NCBI GenBank assembly: GCA_910578115.1
Contig: CAJTPO010000077.1
Span: 1-11,313, forward strand
Source: an uncultured Lachnospiraceae bacterium
GTDB taxonomy: Bacteria > Bacillota > Clostridia > Lachnospirales > Lachnospiraceae
Direction of reading: 5' to 3'
Length of the DNA stretch: 11,313 bases
In this document: positions 6,448 through 11,313 of the stretch, piece by piece
Position numbering within the stretch: position 1 is the stretch's first letter
Layout: each line of letters opens with the position of its first letter
Program-made: the position numbers and the translations under genes
Notes under the pieces: generated by a model
What the model saw: the letters and a program-made list of their open reading frames with translations, nothing else
What the model was told of the DNA's origin: nothing
Database searches by the model: none

Positions 6448-7695
6448 TTACTTCTGCGGCCTGACCATTCCCAAGATATCGTATTTTACATGATTTTCTA
6501 TCATAATTCCCATATTAAAAATAAAAATCCACAGTAAAATCCGAAACACCAGCGTAACCGCCTTCGGAAACCTGCATGTTAAGAAGAACTTTCGATCCCA
6601 ATCTGCCACATTAAACAGGACAAGCGTAGCAGCCCAGATACATAAAAACTGGGACAATGCCTCCAACATAAACACTTCGACGGAAGATGTATATTCCTGC
6701 ATAGGTAACACAGTAACCATTACCATAAAAGCATATCCAATCGTTGCAACAACGTTCTTCCACAGAACACCTGTCCGAAAACCTGGAACCCCTCTTATGA
6801 CACAGCCTTGATTCTTACGCACTTTCCTTCTGCCACCTTCTTCCGGTACCACATCTTTGTATGGCGATATCTCTGGAAGAATTTTCCTGTCCAAATCCCT
6901 CTGTTCTGCCTGCCCCAGAGTAACCCCCGCATGGGCCTGTCTTTCCCGCCGCCCGCTCTTTCGTGCTAAAAGCTCCTCCACAGTACTCTTTAACTCCTGT
7001 ATCGTCTGAAAACGATTTTCGGCATCCATCTCTATACACTGTCTGATAACCTTCTGCAAGGCAGGTCCACCGTAAAGATGCTGTGTCGGCAATTCTCCCG
7101 TCAACAGCTTATTCATCAACACACCCACAGCATAGACATCCGCCCTGGCATCTGTCTGCCTGTAACCGAACTGCTCCGGCGCCGCATAACCGGCTGTTCC
7201 GAGGATCTCCGTGTCCTGCCGTTTCCCTTCTTTTATGCTTCTGGCGATTCCAAAGTCGATCAGCTTCACGACACCGTCATTAGAAATCATTACATTTTCA
7301 GGCTTAATATCTCTATGCACGATTCCCCTGTTGTGAATCTCAAACAAGGCATCACAAAGATCACTGACAATACTGCACACCTGCTCTTCCGTCAGGACTC
7401 TCCTGCTTTTCCTGTATTCCTCCAGTGTCACCCCATTGATAAACTCTTCGATCAACAGTCCCTTCTTCCCATCCTGCGCAACGGCATGAATACGGGCTAT
7501 ATTTCTGTTGACCACATCTTCCAGCCTGCCGCAGACTTCCGCCGCCTCAGGGCTGACATACTTCTTCACATATATTTTACCGCTGCCTTTTCTCTTCGCA
7601 AGGAACACCTCTTTGTCGATCCCGTCACCAAGACAGGTCAGCGTTTCAAAACTCTCCTCAAGATACTGCATTTTTCTGTTTGCTTGTTCCGGCAT
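6448..7695 (-). CDS. Membrane-anchored Hanks-type Ser/Thr protein kinase, 415 aa
   Basis: Transfers phosphate from ATP to Ser/Thr of unknown protein targets. The kinase domain spans about 16-245: a reduced glycine loop LGDGIDKEV (22-30), the likely ATP lysine Lys44 (YVKKYV), catalytic HRDIKPEN (Asp129, Asn134), DFG at 147-149, an activation segment with LGTAGYAAPEQFG, and DVYAVG (Asp186). All catalytic residues are present. A charged linker (245-305) leads to three or so membrane segments near 310-332, 340-362 and 378-398, and a short tail. It lacks PASTA repeats, so it is not a PrkC-type cell-wall sensor. I start at MPEQANRK: GGGAG lies nine bases upstream, and a further 57 open codons upstream overlap the promoter region. 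It is divergent from the HTH gene at 7787, a pairing I have seen in other Lachnospiraceae. Confidence 0.92.
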   Translation of the reverse strand: MPEQANRKMQYLEESFETLTCLGDGIDKEVFLAKRKGSGKIYVKKYVSPEAAEVCGRLEDVVNRNIARIHAVAQDGKKGLLIEEFINGVTLEEYRKSRRVLTEEQVCSIVSDLCDALFEIHNRGIVHRDIKPENVMISNDGVVKLIDFGIARSIKEGKRQDTEILGTAGYAAPEQFGYRQTDARADVYAVGVLMNKLLTGELPTQHLYGGPALQKVIRQCIEMDAENRFQTIQELKSTVEELLARKSGRRERQAHAGVTLGQAEQRDLDRKILPEISPYKDVVPEEGGRRKVRKNQGCVIRGVPGFRTGVLWKNVVATIGYAFMVMVTVLPMQEYTSSVEVFMLEALSQFLCIWAATLVLFNVADWDRKFFLTCRFPKAVTLVFRILLWIFIFNMGIMIENHVKYDILGMVRPQK

Positions 7696-7722
7696 TGACA
7701 ATTCTCCCGTATTCCCTATAAT
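7695..7722 (+). promoter_or_regulatory. Consensus promoter of the HTH gene, overlapping the kinase start codon
   Basis: TTGACA (7695-7700), 16 bp, TATAAT (7717-7722), a full match at both boxes. Initiation near 7729 gives a leader of about 58 nt before the HTH start at 7787. The first base of the -35 box is the A of the kinase ATG on the other strand. Confidence 0.75.
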
Positions 7723-7759
7723 AAGATAAGTGTTCAGGCTGCTCCAGTCTGCTATCTCA

Positions 7760-7787
7760 AATATACCACAAACGAGGGCCATTGTAA
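7760..7787 (-). promoter_or_regulatory. Candidate promoter of the kinase gene, overlapping the HTH start codon
   Basis: On the minus strand TTACAA (7782-7787), 16 bp, TATATT (7760-7765), the latter preceded by TGG, an extended -10. Initiation near 7753 gives a leader of about 58 nt before the kinase start at 7695. Its -35 box ends on the first base of the HTH ATG. Confidence 0.55.
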
Positions 7788-8212
7788 TGAAAAAATCCAC
7801 CGGCGAATTACTGGAACTGCTAAAACGCACTTCCGTTCCATCTTCTTTTATGGAAAACGCCTCCAAAGATCTAATCCGGCAGATACCATTGTCAAAATAT
7901 CTAAACCAAATCCTGGACAGCCACTCCCTGCAAAAAAGTGAACTGATCCGCCGCTCCGGCTTAGACCGCAGCTATGTATACGATATTTTATCAGGAAAAA
8001 GAGACCCTTCCCGCGACAAGGTCCTGGCACTCTGCTTCGCCGTACCACTTTCCGCTGATGAAACCCAAAAGCTCCTCAAAACTACCGGTTATGCGCCTCT
8101 TTATGTCCGGCTTGAACGGGACAGCATTATTTTCTTCGGGCTGCAGCACGGCCTGCCCCTCGCGGATACCAATGAACTTTTGTACGAAATGAATTATACT
8201 TTATTGGAATAG
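7787..8212 (+). CDS. HTH protein divergent from the kinase, 141 aa
   Basis: Predicted DNA-binding protein with an XRE-like helix-turn-helix at about 35-100: PLSKYLNQILDSHSLQKSELIRRSGLDRSYVYDILSGKRDPSRDKVLALCFAVPLSADETQKLL. SGKRDPSRDKVLAL is the diagnostic stretch. The flanks are unlike ordinary repressors: an N-terminal MKKSTGELLELLKRTSV motif and a C-terminal LYVRLERDSIIFFGLQHGLPLADTNELLYEM, which I recall from a Clostridia family found beside Ser/Thr kinases. It may therefore be a kinase substrate or a phospho-regulated repressor. I start at the ATG of MKKSTG, with GAGG nine to ten bases upstream; the open frame reaches back to 7730 but crosses the start of transcription. It carries many Ser/Thr/Tyr residues that could be phosphorylated; that is inference. 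Confidence 0.85.
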   Translation: MKKSTGELLELLKRTSVPSSFMENASKDLIRQIPLSKYLNQILDSHSLQKSELIRRSGLDRSYVYDILSGKRDPSRDKVLALCFAVPLSADETQKLLKTTGYAPLYVRLERDSIIFFGLQHGLPLADTNELLYEMNYTLLE

Positions 8213-8291
8213 CGCAGATAATACTCTGGCAAATTGTGGATTTCATATACATTTTTTCTGAAAAACGCTTTTAAATTGTTTATATCTGGTA

Positions 8292-8320
8292 TTGTAGACG
8301 CCAAAATAACTTGCTACAAT
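8292..8320 (+). promoter_or_regulatory. Promoter of the 80-aa protein gene
   Basis: TTGTAG (8292-8297), 17 bp, TACAAT (8315-8320). Initiation near 8327 gives a leader of about 56 nt before the start at 8383. Confidence 0.55.
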
Positions 8321-8382
8321 ATGCCCGTAAACAGAAAAAGAGTTTGTAAGAAATGCCAACGACACGGCAAGGAGGAATGCGT

Positions 8383-8625
8383 ATGAAAATTTTTAATATC
8401 GAAAATCCAGAGAAATTTCTTGATGTGATCAAGCAGTGCAGGGGAAATGTAGAACTGATCTCCAAACAGGGCGACCGGTTGAATCTGAAATCAGAATTAA
8501 CCAAGTACATCGCGATCAGCCAGCTTTTTACAGATAACACTTTTATTAACGAAATGGAACTGATCGTTTCCGAACCCGAAGATATGAAGATCCTTCTGGA
8601 CTATATGATGGAAGGCACCAGATAA
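8383..8625 (+). CDS. Small conserved-looking protein, 80 aa, function unknown
   Basis: Small soluble protein with no signal or membrane segment. It opens with MKIFNIENPEKFLDVIKQCRGNVEL and contains GDRLNLKSELTKYIAISQLF and MELIVSEPEDMKILLDYMMEG. I recall similar 80-residue proteins in Lachnospiraceae, sometimes carrying the misleading name polyA polymerase, and the alternating beta/alpha pattern suggests an HPr-like fold; neither point is proven. The start is set by AGGAGG seven bases before the ATG at 8383; the ATG at 8377 lies too close to the ribosome site. It is monocistronic with its own promoter. About 40 bp after its stop lies the promoter of the candidate small RNA, reading in the same direction. 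Confidence 0.75.
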   Translation: MKIFNIENPEKFLDVIKQCRGNVELISKQGDRLNLKSELTKYIAISQLFTDNTFINEMELIVSEPEDMKILLDYMMEGTR

Positions 8626-8668
8626 AATGTGAATATCCTGGTCCAGCTCAACTTATCTCGTAACTAAC

Positions 8669-8697
8669 TTGAATTTTTCAGTCTGACATGTTATATT
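8669..8697 (+). promoter_or_regulatory. Promoter of the candidate small RNA
   Basis: TTGAAT (8669-8674), 17 bp, TATATT (8692-8697) with an extended -10 (TGT before TATATT). Initiation near 8704. Confidence 0.6.
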
Positions 8698-8703
8698 GTA
8701 CAC

Positions 8704-8797
8704 ATAAAAGGAAGCAGCCGCCCACAAAGTGGTTAGCCTCCAGTTGACGTAAAGCCTGCCTTCACCGGCCAAGTGACAAGGCAGGCTTGTTTATTTT
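8704..8797 (+). ncRNA. Candidate small RNA (~94 nt), possibly antitoxin-like
   Basis: A promoter at 8669-8697 and an intrinsic terminator at 8752-8797 define a compact transcript with no ATG inside. The 5' half can form a small CCCAC/GTGG hairpin (about 8722-8733); the 3' half is the terminator stem. The sequence style (GCAGCCGCCCACAAAGTGGTTAGCC, then a CCTGCC/GGCAGG stem) resembles, in my memory, the antisense RNAs that accompany small holin-like or Fst-like toxins of Firmicutes. If so, the toxin should lie on the minus strand just right of the terminator. No small hydrophobic frame is there; a decayed alkylation-repair gene abuts it instead. Promoter and terminator are seen; the antitoxin role is inference. 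Confidence 0.5.
8752..8797 (+). terminator. Intrinsic terminator of the candidate small RNA
   Basis: A perfect 11-bp stem, AAGCCTGCCTT (8752-8762) with AAGGCAGGCTT (8778-8788), 15-nt loop, followed by GTTTATTTT. Confidence 0.8.
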
Positions 8798-9057
8798 CCT
8801 GTACTTTCCAGCTATCATGCCCACTGACAGTATCTTTCAAAAAGGACAACGCAGAAGTATTGTGATGTGCAGAATATCCTACAAGAAGCACACCCACTTC
8901 TTGTATTTGAAAATTATCCGCCTGATAAAGTTCAATCCCCATGTTGAAACAATGCTCAGGAGAATGTGACTTATAATATTTCTCTGCTTCACTTTTGCAG
9001 GTTTAAGACTATCTTTTTCAGGAATTAGTTCGCTAAATACTTCATATACTCATCCAT
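8796..9057 (-). pseudogene. Truncated, frameshifted DNA-alkylation-repair-like (HEAT-type) gene remnant
   Basis: The reading begins with a good start, MDEYMKYLAN, at 9057 (GGAG nine bases upstream), which stops after ten codons. A second frame gives ELIPEKDSLKPAKVK. A third frame gives SEAEKYYKSHSPEHCFNMGI, ELYQADNFQIQEVGVLLVGY and ALSFLKDTVSGHDSWKVQE. The last piece has the look of the alpha-helical repeats of AlkD/AlkC-type DNA alkylation repair proteins, where W-x-VQE normally leads into a further helix. Here homology stops at 8796 and the frame passes into the small-RNA terminator, ending at 8733. Two frameshifts plus the truncation make a functional product very unlikely. The family call is from memory and moderate. 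Confidence 0.5.
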
Positions 9058-9176
9058 TTACCATATCTCCAATACAGATTTTCTATTCTCCACAACTGCA
9101 GACCAACTTCAATTCAGGCAGGGCGTGCAGATGGCGGAAATGAATTGCGGCTGAATCCGGCAACACATCTGCTCCG

Positions 9177-10049
9177 TCAATGAAAATCAACGCAGCCTGC
9201 TCTCTCAAGCCACTTTGCAACACCATTGTCTTCGTTGCTCTCTATCACGCCATCGGCAATCGCCTTCAACTCTTCCACCGCATTCTCTACGGCATAGCAT
9301 TCATCCGATATTTCAAACATCGGAATGTCATTGATCGCATCTCCAAAAGACACCACCCGGTCACATTTCCAGATCTTCTTAAGCTTCCGAACCGCCTCTG
9401 CCTTCGTAGCCTTTGCCGGCATGATTTCACACCAATACTCCGGTCTGTAGAGTTCCTGCTGAAGGGTACAGCGGAATCTTGCGTCTTTCGAGAAAATGTC
9501 ATACACCGGCTTCATATCCTGCTGTTCCCCGATACAAGTAAAATAAAACATATCGCCCTGGTATAATTCCTCTGCGGACATGACAGGGCGAAGCCGCCTG
9601 TCCCCCTTCCGATTATCCAGATATCTGCGGATTCCTTCATTCTCTCTGGATACGATCCACGATACCTTCTCCGCCCCTTCCACAAAAGAATACACCAAAG
9701 GGCTGATACCAAGCCGGTTCAGAATGTCCGTCACCCGCTGCATCTCTTCCGGACGGAAACTTTCCCGGGATAATATCTGCCTTGTAGCTGGGTTAATAAT
9801 GAAAGCTCCGTTATATACGATTACCGGAATATTTGTCGACAACCCCTGCGTAACGATGGACGCAGATGAGAGCGATCTCGCTGTCGCGTAGGTAAATGCC
9901 ATTCCCTGTTCGATCAGATGGTTGATGATCCGGATGCCCTCCGGATAAATTCTCTCCTGCTTATTCAGCAGCGTACCGTCCAGATCTGTTACATATAAGG
10001 TTTTACTCAGCAGGGATATAATCGGTGTTGTGTCCGAAACAGCTATCAT
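9177..10049 (-). CDS. Cof-type HAD phosphatase with a PIN-toxin N-terminus fused in frame, 290 aa
   Basis: The body (about 15-290) is a Cof/HAD-IIB sugar-phosphate or nucleotide phosphatase: motif I DLDGT with Asp22 and Asp24, motif II ATAR (Thr56), motif III Lys213 or Lys216 (PAKATKAEAV), motif IV GDAINDIPMF (Asp237, Asp241), with the Cof cap between about 85 and 205. All catalytic residues are present, so it should be active in the cytoplasm; substrate unknown. The first 14 residues, MIAVSDTTPIISLL, are foreign: they match the start of DUF3368-type PIN toxins, including their first catalytic Asp (Asp6). A normal Cof protein would begin at SKTLYVTDLDGT with a Met. The ATG overlaps the antitoxin stop (ATGA, 10046-10049), the standard toxin position, so translation is coupled. 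No separate ribosome site for the HAD part is visible at the junction. Confidence 0.88.
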   Translation of the reverse strand: MIAVSDTTPIISLLSKTLYVTDLDGTLLNKQERIYPEGIRIINHLIEQGMAFTYATARSLSSASIVTQGLSTNIPVIVYNGAFIINPATRQILSRESFRPEEMQRVTDILNRLGISPLVYSFVEGAEKVSWIVSRENEGIRRYLDNRKGDRRLRPVMSAEELYQGDMFYFTCIGEQQDMKPVYDIFSKDARFRCTLQQELYRPEYWCEIMPAKATKAEAVRKLKKIWKCDRVVSFGDAINDIPMFEISDECYAVENAVEELKAIADGVIESNEDNGVAKWLERAGCVDFH

Positions 10050-10321
10050 TCCATCACTTCCTTTAGGTATTTAACCGTTTCAAGTTCCTCTTCTATTTCA
10101 TCCTCGGACATATCAATATAAGATAACCCCGTTTTTCCATATAAGGTAATCAGGTCGATTTTAAATATCCCAAGAATTTCAGCCGCTTTTCCATGTGATA
10201 TCATTCCCTGCTGTATATAGGGATACAGTATCATGGCATTTACCTTAAGCTGTTCATCCTTATTTGATGGCATTGCAAATTCTACCATTTCATCGGGCAT
10301 TTCCATACTTACTACTGCCAT
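10046..10321 (-). CDS. UPF0175-family antitoxin, 91 aa
   Basis: Antitoxin of the UPF0175/DUF3368 (PIN) type II toxin-antitoxin group, expected to bind DNA and neutralise a PIN RNase. The N-terminal MAVVSMEMPDEMVEF is followed by the UPF0175 core (about 22-70): LKVNAMILYPYIQQGMISHGKAAEILGIFKIDLITLYGKTGLSYID, a helix-turn-helix-like region with GKAAEILGI as its hallmark. An acidic tail, MSEDEIEEELETVKYLKEVM, would normally contact the toxin. I start at the ATG preceded by GGGAG (eight bases); a GTG three codons earlier lies too close to that site. The usual toxin gene follows at once by ATGA overlap but has been replaced after 14 codons by a HAD phosphatase, so this antitoxin has no intact local partner. 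Confidence 0.85.
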   Translation of the reverse strand: MAVVSMEMPDEMVEFAMPSNKDEQLKVNAMILYPYIQQGMISHGKAAEILGIFKIDLITLYGKTGLSYIDMSEDEIEEELETVKYLKEVME

Positions 10322-10381
10322 ACCTTCCACTCCCTTTCACTTGCTTATACAGGTTACTCAAAATTTGGCTTATTCATATTT

Positions 10382-10410
10382 ATTATATACCCAACGGCCT
10401 CCTTTCTCAA
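10382..10410 (-). promoter_or_regulatory. Promoter of the antitoxin-HAD operon
   Basis: On the minus strand TTGAGA (10405-10410), 17 bp, TATAAT (10382-10387). Initiation near 10375 gives a leader of about 54 nt before the antitoxin start. A strong match that sets this operon apart from the genes upstream at 10453-11140. Confidence 0.65.
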
Positions 10411-10452
10411 TCTGTACCCGCTTTCTTATTTTCTTCCATTTTAAGAATATTT

Positions 10453-10746
10453 CTATACGGCTCCAATTCCAATTAGCTTTCCAGTCCCTTTGATTTTGCA
10501 ACGGCCGCTTTTCAAACAGATACGCTGCCCATTCATTATGTCCACCAGTGCAGTCGCAGGCACCAAATAATCATTTTTCAGTTCCTGATAACTACTATCG
10601 TTTAAAGAAAAACCGCCGGATTGAATCTGTCCGGCGATTTCTTTCATGACCATCTGCATTTCCTGTAAAGCATCCACAATACGCTGTATATTCTCTTTTT
10701 TACCGACTTCGACTATATTTGAATATATACATTCTGTCTGAATCAT
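10453..10746 (-). CDS. Hypothetical protein, 97 aa
   Basis: I do not recognise this protein. It is soluble and mostly helical at first: NIQRIVDALQEMQMVMKEIAGQIQ (about 19-42) is amphipathic and could form a short coiled coil. A middle part, SYQELKNDYLVPATALVDIMNG, precedes a basic, Cys-containing end, CLKSGRCKIKGTGKLIGIGAV. It begins 12 bp after the stop of the DUF6718-like gene, so the two are probably co-transcribed; the ribosome site is poor (GAAGAA), which may mean coupled translation. No metal or catalytic motif is apparent. Confidence 0.55.
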   Translation of the reverse strand: MIQTECIYSNIVEVGKKENIQRIVDALQEMQMVMKEIAGQIQSGGFSLNDSSYQELKNDYLVPATALVDIMNGQRICLKSGRCKIKGTGKLIGIGAV

Positions 10747-10758
10747 TTATAAATTTCT

Positions 10759-10983
10759 TCACATATTTTTCACCGCATTTTCAAACTCCTGCTCTGTCTC
10801 TACAAAACGGTAAGGCTCATATTCCCCATATGCAGAAGGACGGCTTATTGTCACAAGCTGTATAGTATCATACCCCACAGCCCGCATCAGCTTTTCTTTA
10901 AAATCCGCTAAATGCTGGCCATGCGTCATCTGAAGCGCAAGACACCCTACATCATTAAACTTCTTAGCAACCAGATAGCACAT
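10759..10983 (-). CDS. DUF6718-like small protein, 74 aa
   Basis: Small soluble protein of unknown function. MCYLVAKKFNDVGCLALQMTHG at the start and IQLVTISRPSAYGEYEPYRF at 41-60 are strongly patterned, and I recall them as a conserved Lachnospiraceae family (DUF6718, number from memory). The start is chosen at the ATG of MCYLVAKK, with AAGGAGG nine bases upstream; the frame extends 17 codons further but that stretch encodes another protein in a different frame. The start overlaps the end of the 58-codon gene at 10964-11140 by 20 bp, indicating a tight operon. Two cysteines (2 and 14) could bind metal or sense redox, with no further evidence. Confidence 0.7.
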   Translation of the reverse strand: MCYLVAKKFNDVGCLALQMTHGQHLADFKEKLMRAVGYDTIQLVTISRPSAYGEYEPYRFVETEQEFENAVKNM

Positions 10984-11140
10984 TCTCCAACACCTCCTTA
11001 AACTCATTTTCATTTCTGATTCCGGCATCTTCATATGCCCGACGCAACATGCTTCCTATGTGGTTTTCATATTTTCTTTTATAGACATACTTATGAAGCC
11101 AGTTATTCAACTGTCTGGTGGTCTGGGTAATACCTGTCAT
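10964..11140 (-). CDS. Small basic protein, 58 aa, overlapping the next gene
   Basis: A short frame begins MTGITQTTRQLNNWLHKYVY and ends ENEFKEVLENVLSGC. It is helical, basic in the middle (YKRKYENHIGSMLRRAYEDAG) and acidic at the end, looking like a real protein or the C-terminal piece of one. An in-frame stop lies two codons before the ATG at 11138-11140, so it cannot extend upstream in this frame, and the ribosome site is weak (GATGAA). Its last 20 bases overlap the start of the DUF6718-like gene and contain that gene's ribosome site, so translational coupling is likely. I cannot name a family. Confidence 0.45.
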   Translation of the reverse strand: MTGITQTTRQLNNWLHKYVYKRKYENHIGSMLRRAYEDAGIRNENEFKEVLENVLSGC

Positions 11141-11313
11141 ATTTCATCATTGCCGATTGAATACTTTTTATACGGTAGTCTATCACTACCCCACGGAGCA
11201 GCTCACAGGTATCTGTAGTGGTCAAGCATTTTTGGAATCTTTCCGAAGTTAGTTGATTTGGGTTTGTCAAGTTAAATGTGTAAGTTTTTTTATTTTTTAT
11301 CAGCGGTTGTATA
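11103..11313 (-). CDS. Partial open frame running off the window edge
   Basis: From the right edge to a TAA at 11103-11105 one minus-strand frame stays open for 70 codons, including LTTTDTCELLRGVVIDYRIK and SIQSAMMKYDRYYPDHQTVE. The composition after about 11240 looks coding, while the part nearest the edge (KNKKTYTFNLTNP) is AT-rich and may be untranslated. It overlaps the 58-codon gene by 38 bp in another frame. Either it is the 3' end of a gene starting outside, or a fragment once continuous with the 58-codon frame before a frameshift. No function is recognised. Confidence 0.3.
   Translation of the reverse strand, partial: IQPLIKNKKTYTFNLTNPNQLTSERFQKCLTTTDTCELLRGVVIDYRIKSIQSAMMKYDRYYPDHQTVE

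Noticed and set aside
8733..8942. Minus-strand 69-codon frame as an independent gene
   Set aside because: No ribosome site; the same frame continues upstream with matching repeat-protein sequence, and its C-terminus is the complement of the RNA terminator, so it is part of a pseudogene.
9287..9712. Two minus-strand frames (71 and 66 codons) inside the HAD gene
   Set aside because: They are out-of-frame shadows of the phosphatase gene, without ribosome sites or family features.

Overview
The window looks like a chromosomal accessory stretch from a Firmicutes (Clostridia) genome, most likely a gut Lachnospiraceae. Three things point there: strong AGGAGG-type ribosome sites, sigma-A promoters of TTGACA/TATAAT type, and families I associate with that group (DUF4358 lipoprotein, a Hanks kinase paired with a small HTH protein, a DUF6718-like protein, a UPF0175 antitoxin). 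This assignment comes from pattern recognition, not from a search. There are no rRNA or tRNA genes, no CRISPR array and no intact transposase.

Layout. 1-3.2 kb, minus strand: an HD-domain protein followed closely by an alpha/beta-hydrolase (esterase), then a YkgJ-like cysteine-cluster protein and a DUF4358 lipoprotein. Two low-complexity tandem-repeat tracts flank the lipoprotein gene. 3.2-3.8 kb has no convincing gene; it holds a leader or promoter for the HD gene and one hairpin. 3.8-5.9 kb, minus strand: two zinc-ribbon membrane proteins and a degraded third one, led by a consensus promoter. 6.0-6.35 kb, plus strand: an XRE regulator whose promoter carries a paired palindromic operator and lies back-to-back with the promoter of the broken zinc-ribbon gene. 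6.45-8.2 kb: a membrane-anchored Ser/Thr kinase (minus) and a divergent HTH protein (plus). The promoter of each appears to place its -35 box on or beside the start codon of the other. 8.4-8.6 kb, plus: a small conserved-looking protein. 8.67-9.06 kb: a candidate small RNA with its own promoter and terminator, abutting a frameshifted and truncated DNA-alkylation-repair-like pseudogene. 9.2-10.4 kb, minus: a UPF0175 antitoxin gene overlapping (ATGA) a Cof-type HAD phosphatase gene. 10.45-11.3 kb, minus: small, closely packed or overlapping genes.

The most striking point is the HAD phosphatase. Its first 14 residues (MIAVSDTTPIISLL) are the N-terminus of a DUF3368/PIN toxin, the usual partner of UPF0175, and they are joined in frame to the normal start of a Cof phosphatase. 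A deletion or recombination has apparently replaced the toxin body, so the enzyme is now translated from the toxin's start codon behind the antitoxin. Together with the candidate RNA, which resembles antitoxin RNAs of type I modules but has no toxin reading frame beside it, the 8.7-10.3 kb stretch reads as a place where two toxins were lost and antitoxin-like parts remain.

The genes do not form one pathway. The units that can work together are the kinase/HTH pair, the HD/esterase pair, the XRE regulator with its divergent (now broken) target, and the antitoxin/HAD operon.
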